Assembly (NCBI GenBank): GCA_016716765.1
Contig: JADJVA010000020.1
Span: 1,426,001 to 1,490,000, forward strand
Reading direction: 5' to 3'
DNA length: 64,000 nucleotides
DNA from: Bdellovibrionales bacterium
GTDB taxonomy: Bacteria; Bdellovibrionota; Bdellovibrionia; Bdellovibrionales; UBA1609
Positions within the stretch are counted from its first letter, which is position 1. Every line of letters starts with the position of its first letter. Shown piece after piece: positions 56,098 to 64,000 of this stretch. The notes below the pieces were generated by a model. That model worked only from the letters and a program-made list of their open reading frames with translations, was not told where the DNA came from and did not search any database. Position numbers and translations under genes: made by a program.

Positions 56098-56494
56098 AGG
56101 TCGGCCGAAGTGGCTAATGCCAGTAGCAATATTTGCAATAATATTTGGGATAATTACGATCATAAGTGGTGGAAAATCTTTGTTTACAGAGGTGGGGCGT
56201 ATCGCCGCTGGAAATTATGTGCGGTTCGTTCTTTGGTTTAATTTTATCTCAGGCTTTGTCTACGTCGTAGCTGGCGTCGGTTTAGCACAAGATCGTGCGT
56301 GGTCTGGGCGTTTAGCGGTTTTTCTCGCCGCTGTAATCAGTCTTGTTTTTGTGTTTTTGGGCATTCATATTTTAACGGGTTGGGCCTACGAAATTAGAAC
56401 AGTAGGTGCAATGGTCCTACGTTCAGGGTTTTGGCTGATTGTGGCGAGGTTGTCGTACTTTCGATTTAAAAAGGTTAGCCTATCGCACCGCTAG
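56072..56494 (+). CDS. DoxX-like four-helix membrane protein, copy 2
   Basis: 140 aa, ATG with GGAGGG nine bases before. Paralog of the 53042 protein with about 70 percent identical residues by eye, e.g. ISGGKSLFTEVGRIAAGNYV and MVLRSGFWLIVARLSYFRFK. The identical 37-base block (53378-53414 and 56408-56444) suggests recent duplication or gene conversion. Confidence 0.8.
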   Translation: MSGKIIGTKGRPKWLMPVAIFAIIFGIITIISGGKSLFTEVGRIAAGNYVRFVLWFNFISGFVYVVAGVGLAQDRAWSGRLAVFLAAVISLVFVFLGIHILTGWAYEIRTVGAMVLRSGFWLIVARLSYFRFKKVSLSHR

Positions 56495-56892
56495 AGCCAC
56501 GCTTCTAAAAAAATAAAGTATCAACTGAAGGTGACGCGGTTAAATTAAAGGCAAGCAAAGATTCGAAGATGTCAGAATAGCTCTCCATCAATTCTAGTCA
56601 CGTTTAACTATAGGAACGAGATAAGCAATATGCTGACAGAAATTTTCGACCAGATGGGTTTTACATCAATTTTTTGGTCCACTTTATTTTCTGATTCTGT
56701 ATTGGATCCAGCAGCCCTGCTGCTATCTAGACTCTTCGCCCAAGAATTCCGGCACTTCTGGCACCCCATCAATCTAGCAATTCTTTCACAGAAAATAAGA
56801 TGTTAGATCGCTTTTTGAGAACTCATCCATCCAGACTTATCCAGACCAAATCCAGACTTTTACTGTCCAAACTTACGAAAAATCATAAAACA
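56495..56892. other. Intergenic region at the island end
   Basis: No convincing gene. A 58-codon ORF (56630-56806) has no recognisable feature or strong ribosome site. TCCAGACTTATCCAGACCAA-type short repeats (near 56828-56862) precede the putative attachment repeat. Confidence 0.5.
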
Positions 56893-56905
56893 TCATGTGA
56901 CGTCA
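56893..56905. repeat. Possible right attachment site
   Basis: TCATGTGACGTCA, direct copy of 36393-36405. Lies 88 bases from the 3' end of tRNA-Ser(GGA). Confidence 0.45.
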
Positions 56906-56993
56906 CCGAATTCGGCGAGCGTAACCGTTTGATTTACCTAGTGTTGAGATTCTGGGTGCTTAGCTGATTAGAGAAAAAAACGAATGAGTAAAT

Positions 56994-57083
56994 TGGCGGA
57001 AAGACAGGGATTCGAACCCTGGAACGGGGTTAACCGTTACACGCTTTCCAAGCGTGCGCCTTCAGCCACTCGGCCATCTTTCC
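56994..57083 (-). tRNA. tRNA-Ser (GGA)
   Basis: 90-nt class II tRNA: acceptor GGAAAGA / TCTTTCC, GGCCGAGTGGCTGAAGGC D-arm, anticodon loop TTGGAAA (GGA), long variable arm, T-arm CAGGGTTCGAATCCCTG, encoded GCCA. Confidence 0.95.
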
Positions 57084-57221
57084 GCTTTCTATTATTAGAA
57101 TATCTTATATGACCTAGCATTGATGGTTCCTGATGTCTAGTGGGTTGCTTCGTTCTTGACATGGGCCCCGAGAAAATGTGTTTTGCAGGAGTCCGGTTAC
57201 TTCAAATTCGAGGACATTGCG

Positions 57222-58547
57222 ATGCACACAAGGGCTTTTTTTTGGCCATTTGAATTCGGATTTAATTGTAAAATCTTGTGGTCTTCACTGTTCATCGTTC
57301 ACATGCTGACAGCCTTGACCTGCCTGACAGCTCTTGGGCAAGATGAGATCTCAGCCTGTCTCAAACTGGTGGCAGACTCCCAAGATGCGGCGTCTCGAGC
57401 CGATCCCTTGAGTCAACCTATGGACCTAGCAGGTCCAAGGCTGAGAATCGGTTTTTTTAGGCAATTTGATCTACCGGAATTCAATCGCTTCCGCGCTCAT
57501 TATTTAGAGCAATTGAATCGACGCTACCCACGAAAACTCCAAGAAAATGCACAATCTGGCGAGGGTGCTGAATCCCAACCTGGCGAGCGTGCTGAATCAC
57601 AACCTGGCGAAAATGAATTTGATATTTCCAAAAGCTCGCCACCTGAGCAAAAGCTCGCATTCCTAGAGGCCCTGGGTCGTCATTTTATTTCGAATTCAGT
57701 TCATAATCCTCTATTGGCTGAAAAAATATTGAATACTCGATGGGTTGACTTCCTTAAGAAACGACGGTTTTTTATTAAGCTCAAAAAACTACAGATCGGC
57801 GCATTAACCTCAAGGGAAATTGAGGAGCTTTTTGTCGATCTTTATACTCTTCAAAATCCCGGGACAGATAGTCTTCCCAAAAGGATCCGTGCCCTTGTCG
57901 GCATGATTATTCCGTTTAGAAATGGAATCTATGAAACTTGGTACACTGATATTGTTCTGAGGAGATTTTACGTCGAGGTCCTCAAGTCCGGCCTGACTTC
58001 TGCCTTAGAGGCCACTAACTTCCGAGTCAAGACTTCCTTCTTTGGTGATAGCCATGAATCGAAGATGTACAAAAAAATCGCCAAGCTATCTTTGAGCCTC
58101 GCGATCAATTGGTATGTACTCATCCCCACTGCTCAATTATTTGGCTACATTCATCTTCCTGAAATCAATCTTTCTGAGTGGTCTAACTTGACCAAACTCA
58201 TTCAAGACGAAGTTAAGAGGAATCCTAAAATACTGGATCAGATTATCTCAGGAGAATTTCGGCATGAACTCGTAGAACAGTGGGTGAATAAATATGGCGG
58301 AAGCTATTATGGAGCGAAAGCCAAGTTCGATCTCTTTTATCGCACTCTCAGATCTCTCTATCTCCGACTCATTCTCTCCTCCGCCATTTATCTTTTTGTT
58401 TCACAATTTGGATTTTTCGACCTTCCCTGGCTTGATCACTTCATGGGACAGATCATTACTTTTCGAGATGCTCTCATTCCGTGGATATTTCATGAGGCTG
58501 GGGGCACTTCTGGTCTGGACAACCTAGTACGACCCGATGACTGGTAA
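57222..58547 (+). CDS. Large exported/membrane protein, unknown
   Basis: About 441 aa from ATG 57222; the frame is open to 57156. A leader-like segment (WSSLFIVHMLTALTCLTALG), a repeated linker (GAESQPGE twice, from a 24-bp DNA repeat at 57557-57604), then a long helical region and two further hydrophobic segments (SLSLAINWYVLIPTAQLFGY and LYLRLILSSAIYLFV). No family recognised. Confidence 0.7.
   Translation: MHTRAFFWPFEFGFNCKILWSSLFIVHMLTALTCLTALGQDEISACLKLVADSQDAASRADPLSQPMDLAGPRLRIGFFRQFDLPEFNRFRAHYLEQLNRRYPRKLQENAQSGEGAESQPGERAESQPGENEFDISKSSPPEQKLAFLEALGRHFISNSVHNPLLAEKILNTRWVDFLKKRRFFIKLKKLQIGALTSREIEELFVDLYTLQNPGTDSLPKRIRALVGMIIPFRNGIYETWYTDIVLRRFYVEVLKSGLTSALEATNFRVKTSFFGDSHESKMYKKIAKLSLSLAINWYVLIPTAQLFGYIHLPEINLSEWSNLTKLIQDEVKRNPKILDQIISGEFRHELVEQWVNKYGGSYYGAKAKFDLFYRTLRSLYLRLILSSAIYLFVSQFGFFDLPWLDHFMGQIITFRDALIPWIFHEAGGTSGLDNLVRPDDW
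57557..57610. repeat. 24-bp tandem repeat inside the gene, 2.25 copies
   Basis: TGGCGAGGGTGCTGAATCCC-type unit, two copies with two mismatches plus TGGCGA. Keeps the reading frame (eight residues per unit). Confidence 0.8.
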
Positions 58548-58737
58548 TGGTTCAATTTTGGTTTGTCGAGACCCCTCAAGACAAAGTGAAAAAAATATAA
58601 ATAGTTGTAATACTTCTCTCGTAACTTAAGAATTTTTTTTAATTTTTACTCAAACATCACCGGGAGTTGGAAAGGATCAGATTAATCATCGAGTATGTGC
58701 TTTCGCAATATGGTTTTACTAAACAAGAGGGGTAGCT

Positions 58738-59979
58738 ATGTTCAAGGTACTTTTTAACTTCGTTGCAACAATAGTTTTTCTCAGTGGTTCACTGGTGGCC
58801 TGGGGAGACATGACAGTCGATCAAGACTTAGATACTCCGGACATTCACATTTTGGACGGCAGCCATCGTCTTTATGTAGATATTGAAGTTCCCTTCCATG
58901 AAATGGGGGATGCCTCTAAGCGTCTGGCTACAGCTCGAGCAATTATTTTCCTAAAAAAGGATTTGGCAGACTTGTGGAAAGACGGGAAAATGCCGAAAAA
59001 CCTACAGGATCTCATGGATTCAGCAATTGGCTTGGGAGATGTTCACTATGATAAAATCTACGAAAAACTGAAGGCTGCTACGGGGGATAAAGTCCGTGCT
59101 GCAATCGAAGAGGCTCTCCCTGATTCGGCAGATCATCTCAAAGGAAATTTTTCAAAGGTCGATTGGTGGAGACCGTCTGGCCTCCTCGTTGAAACGGGTG
59201 CTACTGGGAAATTCCGCATATCGCGGCTGAACGGGCTATCAGGAACTTTTGCAGAAGTGGTAGTTCCTTACTGCGTCCATCGAGTGAGAAAAATCCCCCT
59301 TCAAGAAGTGGAAAAAGATAAGGAAATGATGGAAATACTCAAAAATGGAGAAAGTGGCATTGTTGAAAGATCGCGCAACGCTATTCTGACCAAGATCTAC
59401 GGCACGCCATGCACTGAGAACCTTGAAGCTCTCATTAACAAAATTCAGGAGAAAGAGGGAAATGATTTTTATAACAATTTTTACTTTGCCGAAGAGTCCC
59501 TCGTTAAGGAAGCTCGCAAATTTATGGTTTGGACGGATGCACCTGTTGGGCTGAAAGGGACTTCCAGAAGATCGCACGCTGGGAATCGGTGGCAAATTTT
59601 CTGTTGGCTTGATTTATGGTGAACTCAAGCGTCCAGAAGATTTCACTGGAGCCACAGCGTCTATTTCAAAACATTTTTACTCCCGGAGTCAATTCGAACG
59701 AGTGTCAAAAATTGGATTCTTTCTACATTTCCCCAACTGTCTGCTCTCGCGAATCTAGGCTGGGGATGGCAAGCAAAAACTGGAGTCTTGTATTGGGGAG
59801 ATCAAGTCTACCCATATTTCCTCACAGGCCCTGAAGTTGGTAATAACATCAGAGCCAAGACAGCGTTTAGCCTAGGGTCCGCGATAGACAGTGACGATGT
59901 CGTCAAATACGGTCGATCTCTCTATGTCGAAGTCAGCGATGGAATTTCTGCTCTTTATAATTGGGTGAAGCGGCCGTAG
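58738..59979 (+). pseudogene. Secreted protein of about 413 aa with two frameshifts
   Basis: Begins with signal peptide (FNFVATIVFLSGSLVAWG) and reads to 59559, where an extra G (AAAGGGA) shifts it; the next frame gives PEDRTLGIGGKFSVGLIYGE and TGATASISKHFYSRSQFERV. Near 59707-59711 (AAAAA) it shifts again to give LSALANLGWGWQAKTGVLYW and YPYFLTGPEVGNNIRAKTAF up to the stop. All three parts look like one former protein. Family not recognised. Confidence 0.65.
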
Positions 59980-60084
59980 TCCTGTAAGAAAGCCATTAGA
60001 GATGGAGGCAAGATAGGGACAGAGGGTCCGTCTTGCTCCTCCTCATGATATAATGATATGAAATTCGAAAATTTCGATTAATCG

Positions 60085-60321
60085 CTAACTTGGGAAAAGG
60101 GGTTTTAAAGCTCCGACGATCTTTCTCAAAATACCAGTATTTCCCTCAAAGTGGGTGATAACCCATATCATCGGAATCCCGAGTCCAAGAAAAATGAGAA
60201 CTGTGAGAAGGATTTCCTCAAAGTAATCCACAATAACAAGAGCTATCAACAGCCCAAGGGCCGTGCCTCCGCAATTTGTACCATCAAAGCATAAAACGCT
60301 CCCGCGCCCTATTGTTTCCAA
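60085..60321 (-). CDS. Possible small membrane protein, 78 aa
   Basis: One or two hydrophobic helices (LGLLIALVIVDYFEEILLTV, LIFLGLGIPMIWVI), TTG start, no clear ribosome site. May be real or residual sequence. Confidence 0.35.
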   Translation of the reverse strand: METIGRGSVLCFDGTNCGGTALGLLIALVIVDYFEEILLTVLIFLGLGIPMIWVITHFEGNTGILRKIVGALKPLFPS

Positions 60322-60489
60322 TTCTTATGCCAATCAAAAAACAAGAACAGCTTCTCCCCCTTAATCTGAATTCAAATTTAGGGCTGTCTCATAGGCGTTT
60401 TAGGTCTAATGCAGCTCCTCTTAAAAAGAAACGAGCCGCAAAAAAGTCACCTCTTCTCCGCAAAAGCGCTCCTTATAGAAACAAAATTC

Positions 60490-61930
60490 AGCCTCTCCGT
60501 TTATTAGAAGGGGGTATTTTGTGCCAACCTGCTATTTGGCCCCCAAAACCACCCTGTCGTATCGATATGGGTAGAGTTTAAGTAGCCGCATCTTTGGAGG
60601 ATTTTATTGAGGTAGGAGGTTTCATTCGTATAGCCATAAGCTGATCTCCTTAAAACTTTTATTTTATTATTGATCCCCTCCGACTTTGCCGAGGTAAGGC
60701 GGGAGGTAATATAGCTTTCAATCTCTTCTCGGTACTTTCTAATCAAAAGGGCCATCTTTTTAAACGGTTTGAGGTTGGATTCTCTCACTAGGCGATACCA
60801 CAGTAGAAGTGATTTCCTAAACTCGATTACTTCCGTTTTATCAAGAATGGAGTGAAAGTGTTCGACCAAGATCATTCCATTTAGAATATTTTTATTTATC
60901 TCTTTGAGTTTATCCAACATGCGTAGGTCTTTCTTCGAGAGCATCTTTTCACGCTCTACGAGTACAAACCGCCTGTGAGGAGCAAGCATATCCACTTGAA
61001 ACCCATCTTTGTTTTTCCTTGGCCTTTCGGAACTCGCATTTTTCTTACATCATCAAAGACATTATTTACATATTCAGCCAGGTGGAATCTATCAATGCAG
61101 ATTCTAGCATTGGGGCACATTTGCGAACGGCCTTGATAAATGGTTCGTGCATATCGAGGGAAAAATACTTTATCCTTGCAAGCTGCTCAGGAGATAGCTG
61201 ATTTAAACAAGTGAGTAGGGATCTTTCCGATCGGCCAGGAGCGTTGGCTAAAACCTTTGACTGATCGTAACAGACAAGGTTGGTGACATACTTGATCTCA
61301 GGTCGGTCAAGGCTATTCTCCTTCGGCATCGTTCGGAAGTGAACCTCATCTCCACTCATTTTTTCTAGATCTATATTTTCTGGGAATTTCATGAGTGGTT
61401 TTAGCTTAGCCATTCGATTCTGATCCAGTGACCAAAGTGTTTTTGACGATGCATTTAAAAATCTGGCTACAGCTTCGCAGGGCATTTCCTCCATAAGTCG
61501 ACCCGCAAACTCACAAAATGAATAAGTTAGAGTGTCAAAATCTGGATATAGAAAGGAAATATGAGCCGACCTAATCTTATCGTCACACCTAAACAATACC
61601 CTCTCCGAGTTGAAAGAGAATCACCTCCACATACAAAAAGGCCCCAAACGGCGGGGCACGCAAAGATCGCTCTTTCCACTCATGTACATAGCCTATCTGA
61701 TTGCCACATTGATGGCAGAGGCAGAATGCTCGATCTTGTCTCGCGAATACTCTTAAACTCAACTTTGACCGGTCAAATTCAAATTTTCGATAGTCACATC
61801 TTGTAAACCAAGAGCCGTCGTGATGAGATGAGAAGTCCATCCCTGTACCTCCGCGAGTTTTTTTTTCTGCAAATTAAAGCTTATGCGAAAGGTCTTGTTT
61901 GATGGACTTTTTTATTTCAGCGACAAGGCT
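60490..61930 (-). mobile_element. ISL3-type insertion element remnant
   Basis: About 1.4 kb around the broken transposase. Terminal repeats were not identified, so the limits are approximate. Confidence 0.55.
60504..61840 (-). pseudogene. ISL3-family transposase, broken into three frames
   Basis: Read from 61840: ATG with GGAGGT, a zinc-finger-like N-terminus (CLCHQCGNQIGYVHEWKE), then, in another frame, RLMEEMPCEAVARFLNASSK and VHFRTMPKENSL with the catalytic core (IKYFSLDMHEPFIKAVRKCA), then a third frame with KSEGINNKIKVLRRSAYGYT. This order is that of ISL3 transposases. Frameshifts near 61590 and 61010 inactivate it. Confidence 0.8.
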
Positions 61931-62009
61931 CGACTTAGGTATTAACAAAATGAGTCACCTTCTATAATTCGAGACCCCAAAATTCAACTCGCATTTATGA
62001 ATTTCTCCT

Positions 62010-63390
62010 CCCGATTTCAGGAAAGAGCTCCTCTATTCAGATCTCAGTGCTTCTATGATTTGAAGTTTCTCCGCCTTAACAGCAGGAAAAATGCCACTGA
62101 CGAGACCAACGACAAAAATAGAGAATTGATAAAAGAGGGGCCATGCCATCCAAAGTCCATTCGAAATTTAATTTATCAACAAACTCGTGGCCACCCAAAT
62201 CGCTATCTGATAGGACAAAAAACCGAGAATCAATCCTATAAACCTGCGATAAAACACGATCATCGACTCCACTAGAAATTGAGTTCGGAATTTCTCGGCT
62301 CGTTGCCCAAGTGCTTTTCTCAATCCAATCTCTCTAAATCTCTCTGAAATTGCACAAGCATCATATTTGTAATTCCAACTCTCCCACCAAAAGAGGATAA
62401 TGCGATGATGAAAGAAGGATCTTAGTAAAAGAGTTAAAAACTGTCTCATTTGGTTTACAAGAACACTATCACTGTCAACTGAGAACGTCCCAGAGGAGCC
62501 ATACTTCCTGCTCAAAAAAGGCCTTGATTCCCGCCCAATCCTTTCCGCGTCAGCTCTTCATCAATTTGTACCAAGATTTGCTTGAGCTGAGAAGGCCACC
62601 AATTTCCCGACTGAGCCTGAAAAAAGAATAGGGGACCACAACCTGCAAGTTCGGCCGGAGGCCTTGACCCCACTTGTTGAGGTTCCAGACACTAATCTTA
62701 CCCGGACAGCCATAAAGACTCTTTCCCTCACTGATCCATAGAACTTGTCCAAGAGGCTGACTATCAAAAAACAGCCGCTCCGCAATTTCGTATCCGATAA
62801 TGCAAACAGAACTTTTTCTGCACAATTTCAACCTGCGAAAAATTTCGACCAAAAAGCAAACGTCATGGGCAATACTTAGTCCATCCTCGCCAAACCCTAT
62901 CATCCTTGTATCTTGGTCGATCGCTCGTCCCCATAATTCAGTGTAATCCTGCTTCTATCTAAGAATCGGTGACATCCTATCAATCACCAGGAAAATCCTT
63001 TAAAGAACAAATTTACACCTTCCCAATCAAAAAAACGAAAGGGTGTTGGAACGAGATCAGTGGCTTTGATATCCCAGTTAGGAAATACCATTGAATACAA
63101 TGGTATTAACCTGCATGTCGGAACATCCGCAAGTATCTTTCCTTTGTGAACTGCCCAAGCTAATCATCGCCAAAACGGCTGCGATTCCTACTGAAACACC
63201 AATCATCGTGAGGGGCTGTTCTTGTCTTATGTCTCTTCAAAATTCCAAATAGCCGAAGGCAAATGTCCCCAAACACCCTCAAGGCTTTTTGGGATCAAGT
63301 TTGAGTAGACCAAATGAGCACAGGGATCGGGGAACATCTCTTTGAATGGCTTTCTCTGATATATCTGATACTGCTAGAAGGCACCTGTAA
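62010..63390 (-). pseudogene. MacB/FtsX-type permease remnant
   Basis: The C-terminal signature is plain: ISERFREIGLRKALGQRAEK followed by FRTQFLVESMIVF and a helix. Upstream pieces in other frames (SIAHDVCFLVEIF, WISEGKSLYGCPGKI, LFFDSQPLGQVLWISEGK) fit the periplasmic domain. Many frameshifts; non-functional. Confidence 0.65.
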
Positions 63391-63439
63391 GGATGTTCGA
63401 CTGATCAAATCCAGACTGATCAACTTTGCAGACCTATCA

Positions 63440-64000
63440 AGAATTCTCCCGTCCTTAATTTTTTAGCCGACTCTATCGCATTGATTCCAACCCTCGTTGT
63501 CATGGGTGATAATGATAATGGTCTTATTGTGATTTTTATTCCAAGTCTCTCAAAAGCTGCAGTATTTGCTTTCAGCGATTCGAATCTAGATTTCCCGTTG
63601 GCTCATCGGCAAAGAATCACTTTAATGTCGCTCATTAGTGCGCGACAAATGGCTACCTTTTGTTGTTGTCCACCGGACAGTTGATTGGATAAATTGCAGT
63701 CTGTCTCCCAAACCAACCAGTTCCGCGTACTTCTTTGCCCGATCGATCTGATTGATCCCATTCGGAACCTCTCGTCGAAGTAGCGAGTTGAAGTATATTA
63801 TCAAGCACACTTGTTTTAGGCAGTAGGTAAAACTGTTGGAAAAAAACCTATGTTCCGATTACGGATTTTAGAGACTCCACTTCCGTACAGCTAGATACAT
63901 CTTTTCCCAAAATGCGAATGAGCCCACTGTCTGGGCGCGATAAAGTCCCAAGGCGTAAAGCAGAGTGGATTTACCAGATCCAGATGGCCCTTGAATCGCA
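63440..64000 (-). pseudogene. MacB-type ABC ATPase remnant, cut by the window end
   Basis: Walker A at the window edge (AIQGPSGSGKSTLLYALG), then DRAKKYAELVGLGDRLQF, the signature in a shifted frame (QLSGGQQQ-like), and IIIITHDNEG near the end. Frameshifts throughout. Upstream of the permease remnant on the same strand, so this was a macAB-like pair. Confidence 0.65.

Noticed and set aside
56994..57083. tRNA-Ser(GGA) 3' end as the island attachment site
   Set aside because: No second copy of the tRNA 3' end was seen near the integrase; the 13-bp repeat nearby is a better candidate.
60276..60581. Plus-strand ORF of 101 codons, Lys/Arg/Pro-rich
   Set aside because: Overlaps the ISL3 transposase 3' end and the opposite-strand ORF; no ribosome site or domain.

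Overview
The window looks like a chromosomal segment of a Gram-negative, delta-proteobacterial-type organism, most likely a member of the Bdellovibrionota. Pointers are the rpsU - yqeY-like - dnaG - rpoD order, a TIGR02147-family regulator, and an unusually high share of secreted proteins, lipoproteins and c-type cytochromes. The phylum is inferred from gene content only; no marker comparison could be run.

Layout. (1) 1-22.2 kb is ordinary core: the start of a methylcrotonyl-CoA carboxylase beta gene, RNase P RNA, a CAT-anticodon tRNA, the macromolecular-synthesis cluster rpoD-dnaG-yqeY-rpsU, tadA, a frameshifted Cys/Met-metabolism lyase, a PAP2 phosphatase, an ABC-2 exporter, a membrane multiheme cytochrome, a protein-glutaminase-like secreted enzyme, tRNA-Arg, gmhA and tRNA-Ser. 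(2) 22.2-24.3 kb is a decayed IS21-type element next to a DUF2905 gene that has lost its start codon. (3) 24.4-31.8 kb holds secreted proteins and a minus-strand redox run: an RskA-like secreted protein, a Spondin_N protein, a YHS protein, a diheme cytochrome lipoprotein, YceI, a heme-motif beta-barrel and a nitroreductase, with a divergent LysR regulator. (4) 31.9-36.4 kb holds a TIGR02147 regulator, two proteins that share a new-looking domain, and transposase debris. (5) About 36.4-56.9 kb is probably an integrated island. It has a tyrosine integrase split by an IS3-type element, two small DNA-binding proteins, a frameshifted primase-helicase, XRE regulators, a secreted-nuclease operon, a resolvase and a large cargo operon. 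A 13-bp direct repeat (36393-36405 and 56893-56905) inside weaker similarity may mark its ends. (6) 57-64 kb has tRNA-Ser(GGA), two large unknown proteins (one frameshifted), a broken ISL3-type transposase and a decayed MacB-type ABC transporter cut by the window end.

The most interesting unit is the island cargo at 46.7-56.5 kb. A TetR repressor gene and two matching palindromic operators sit before a tightly coupled eight-gene operon: FtsX/MacB-type permease, LolA-like periplasmic carrier, outer-membrane barrel, LolD-like ATPase, chalcone-isomerase-like protein, small membrane protein, membrane-anchored cytochrome c'-like protein and a four-helix membrane protein. Together the first four could span the whole envelope. 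Next to it are a PepSY protein, a cytochrome b561, a membrane-anchored LuxR-type regulator split by an in-frame amber codon, and a duplicated copy of the four-helix protein.

Several otherwise healthy genes carry one-base frameshifts, mostly in or next to short homopolymers (12.33, 40.09, 59.56 and 59.71 kb; a further shift near 28.15 kb). This means either real gene decay or residual assembly indels, and it should be kept in mind when using the gene models.
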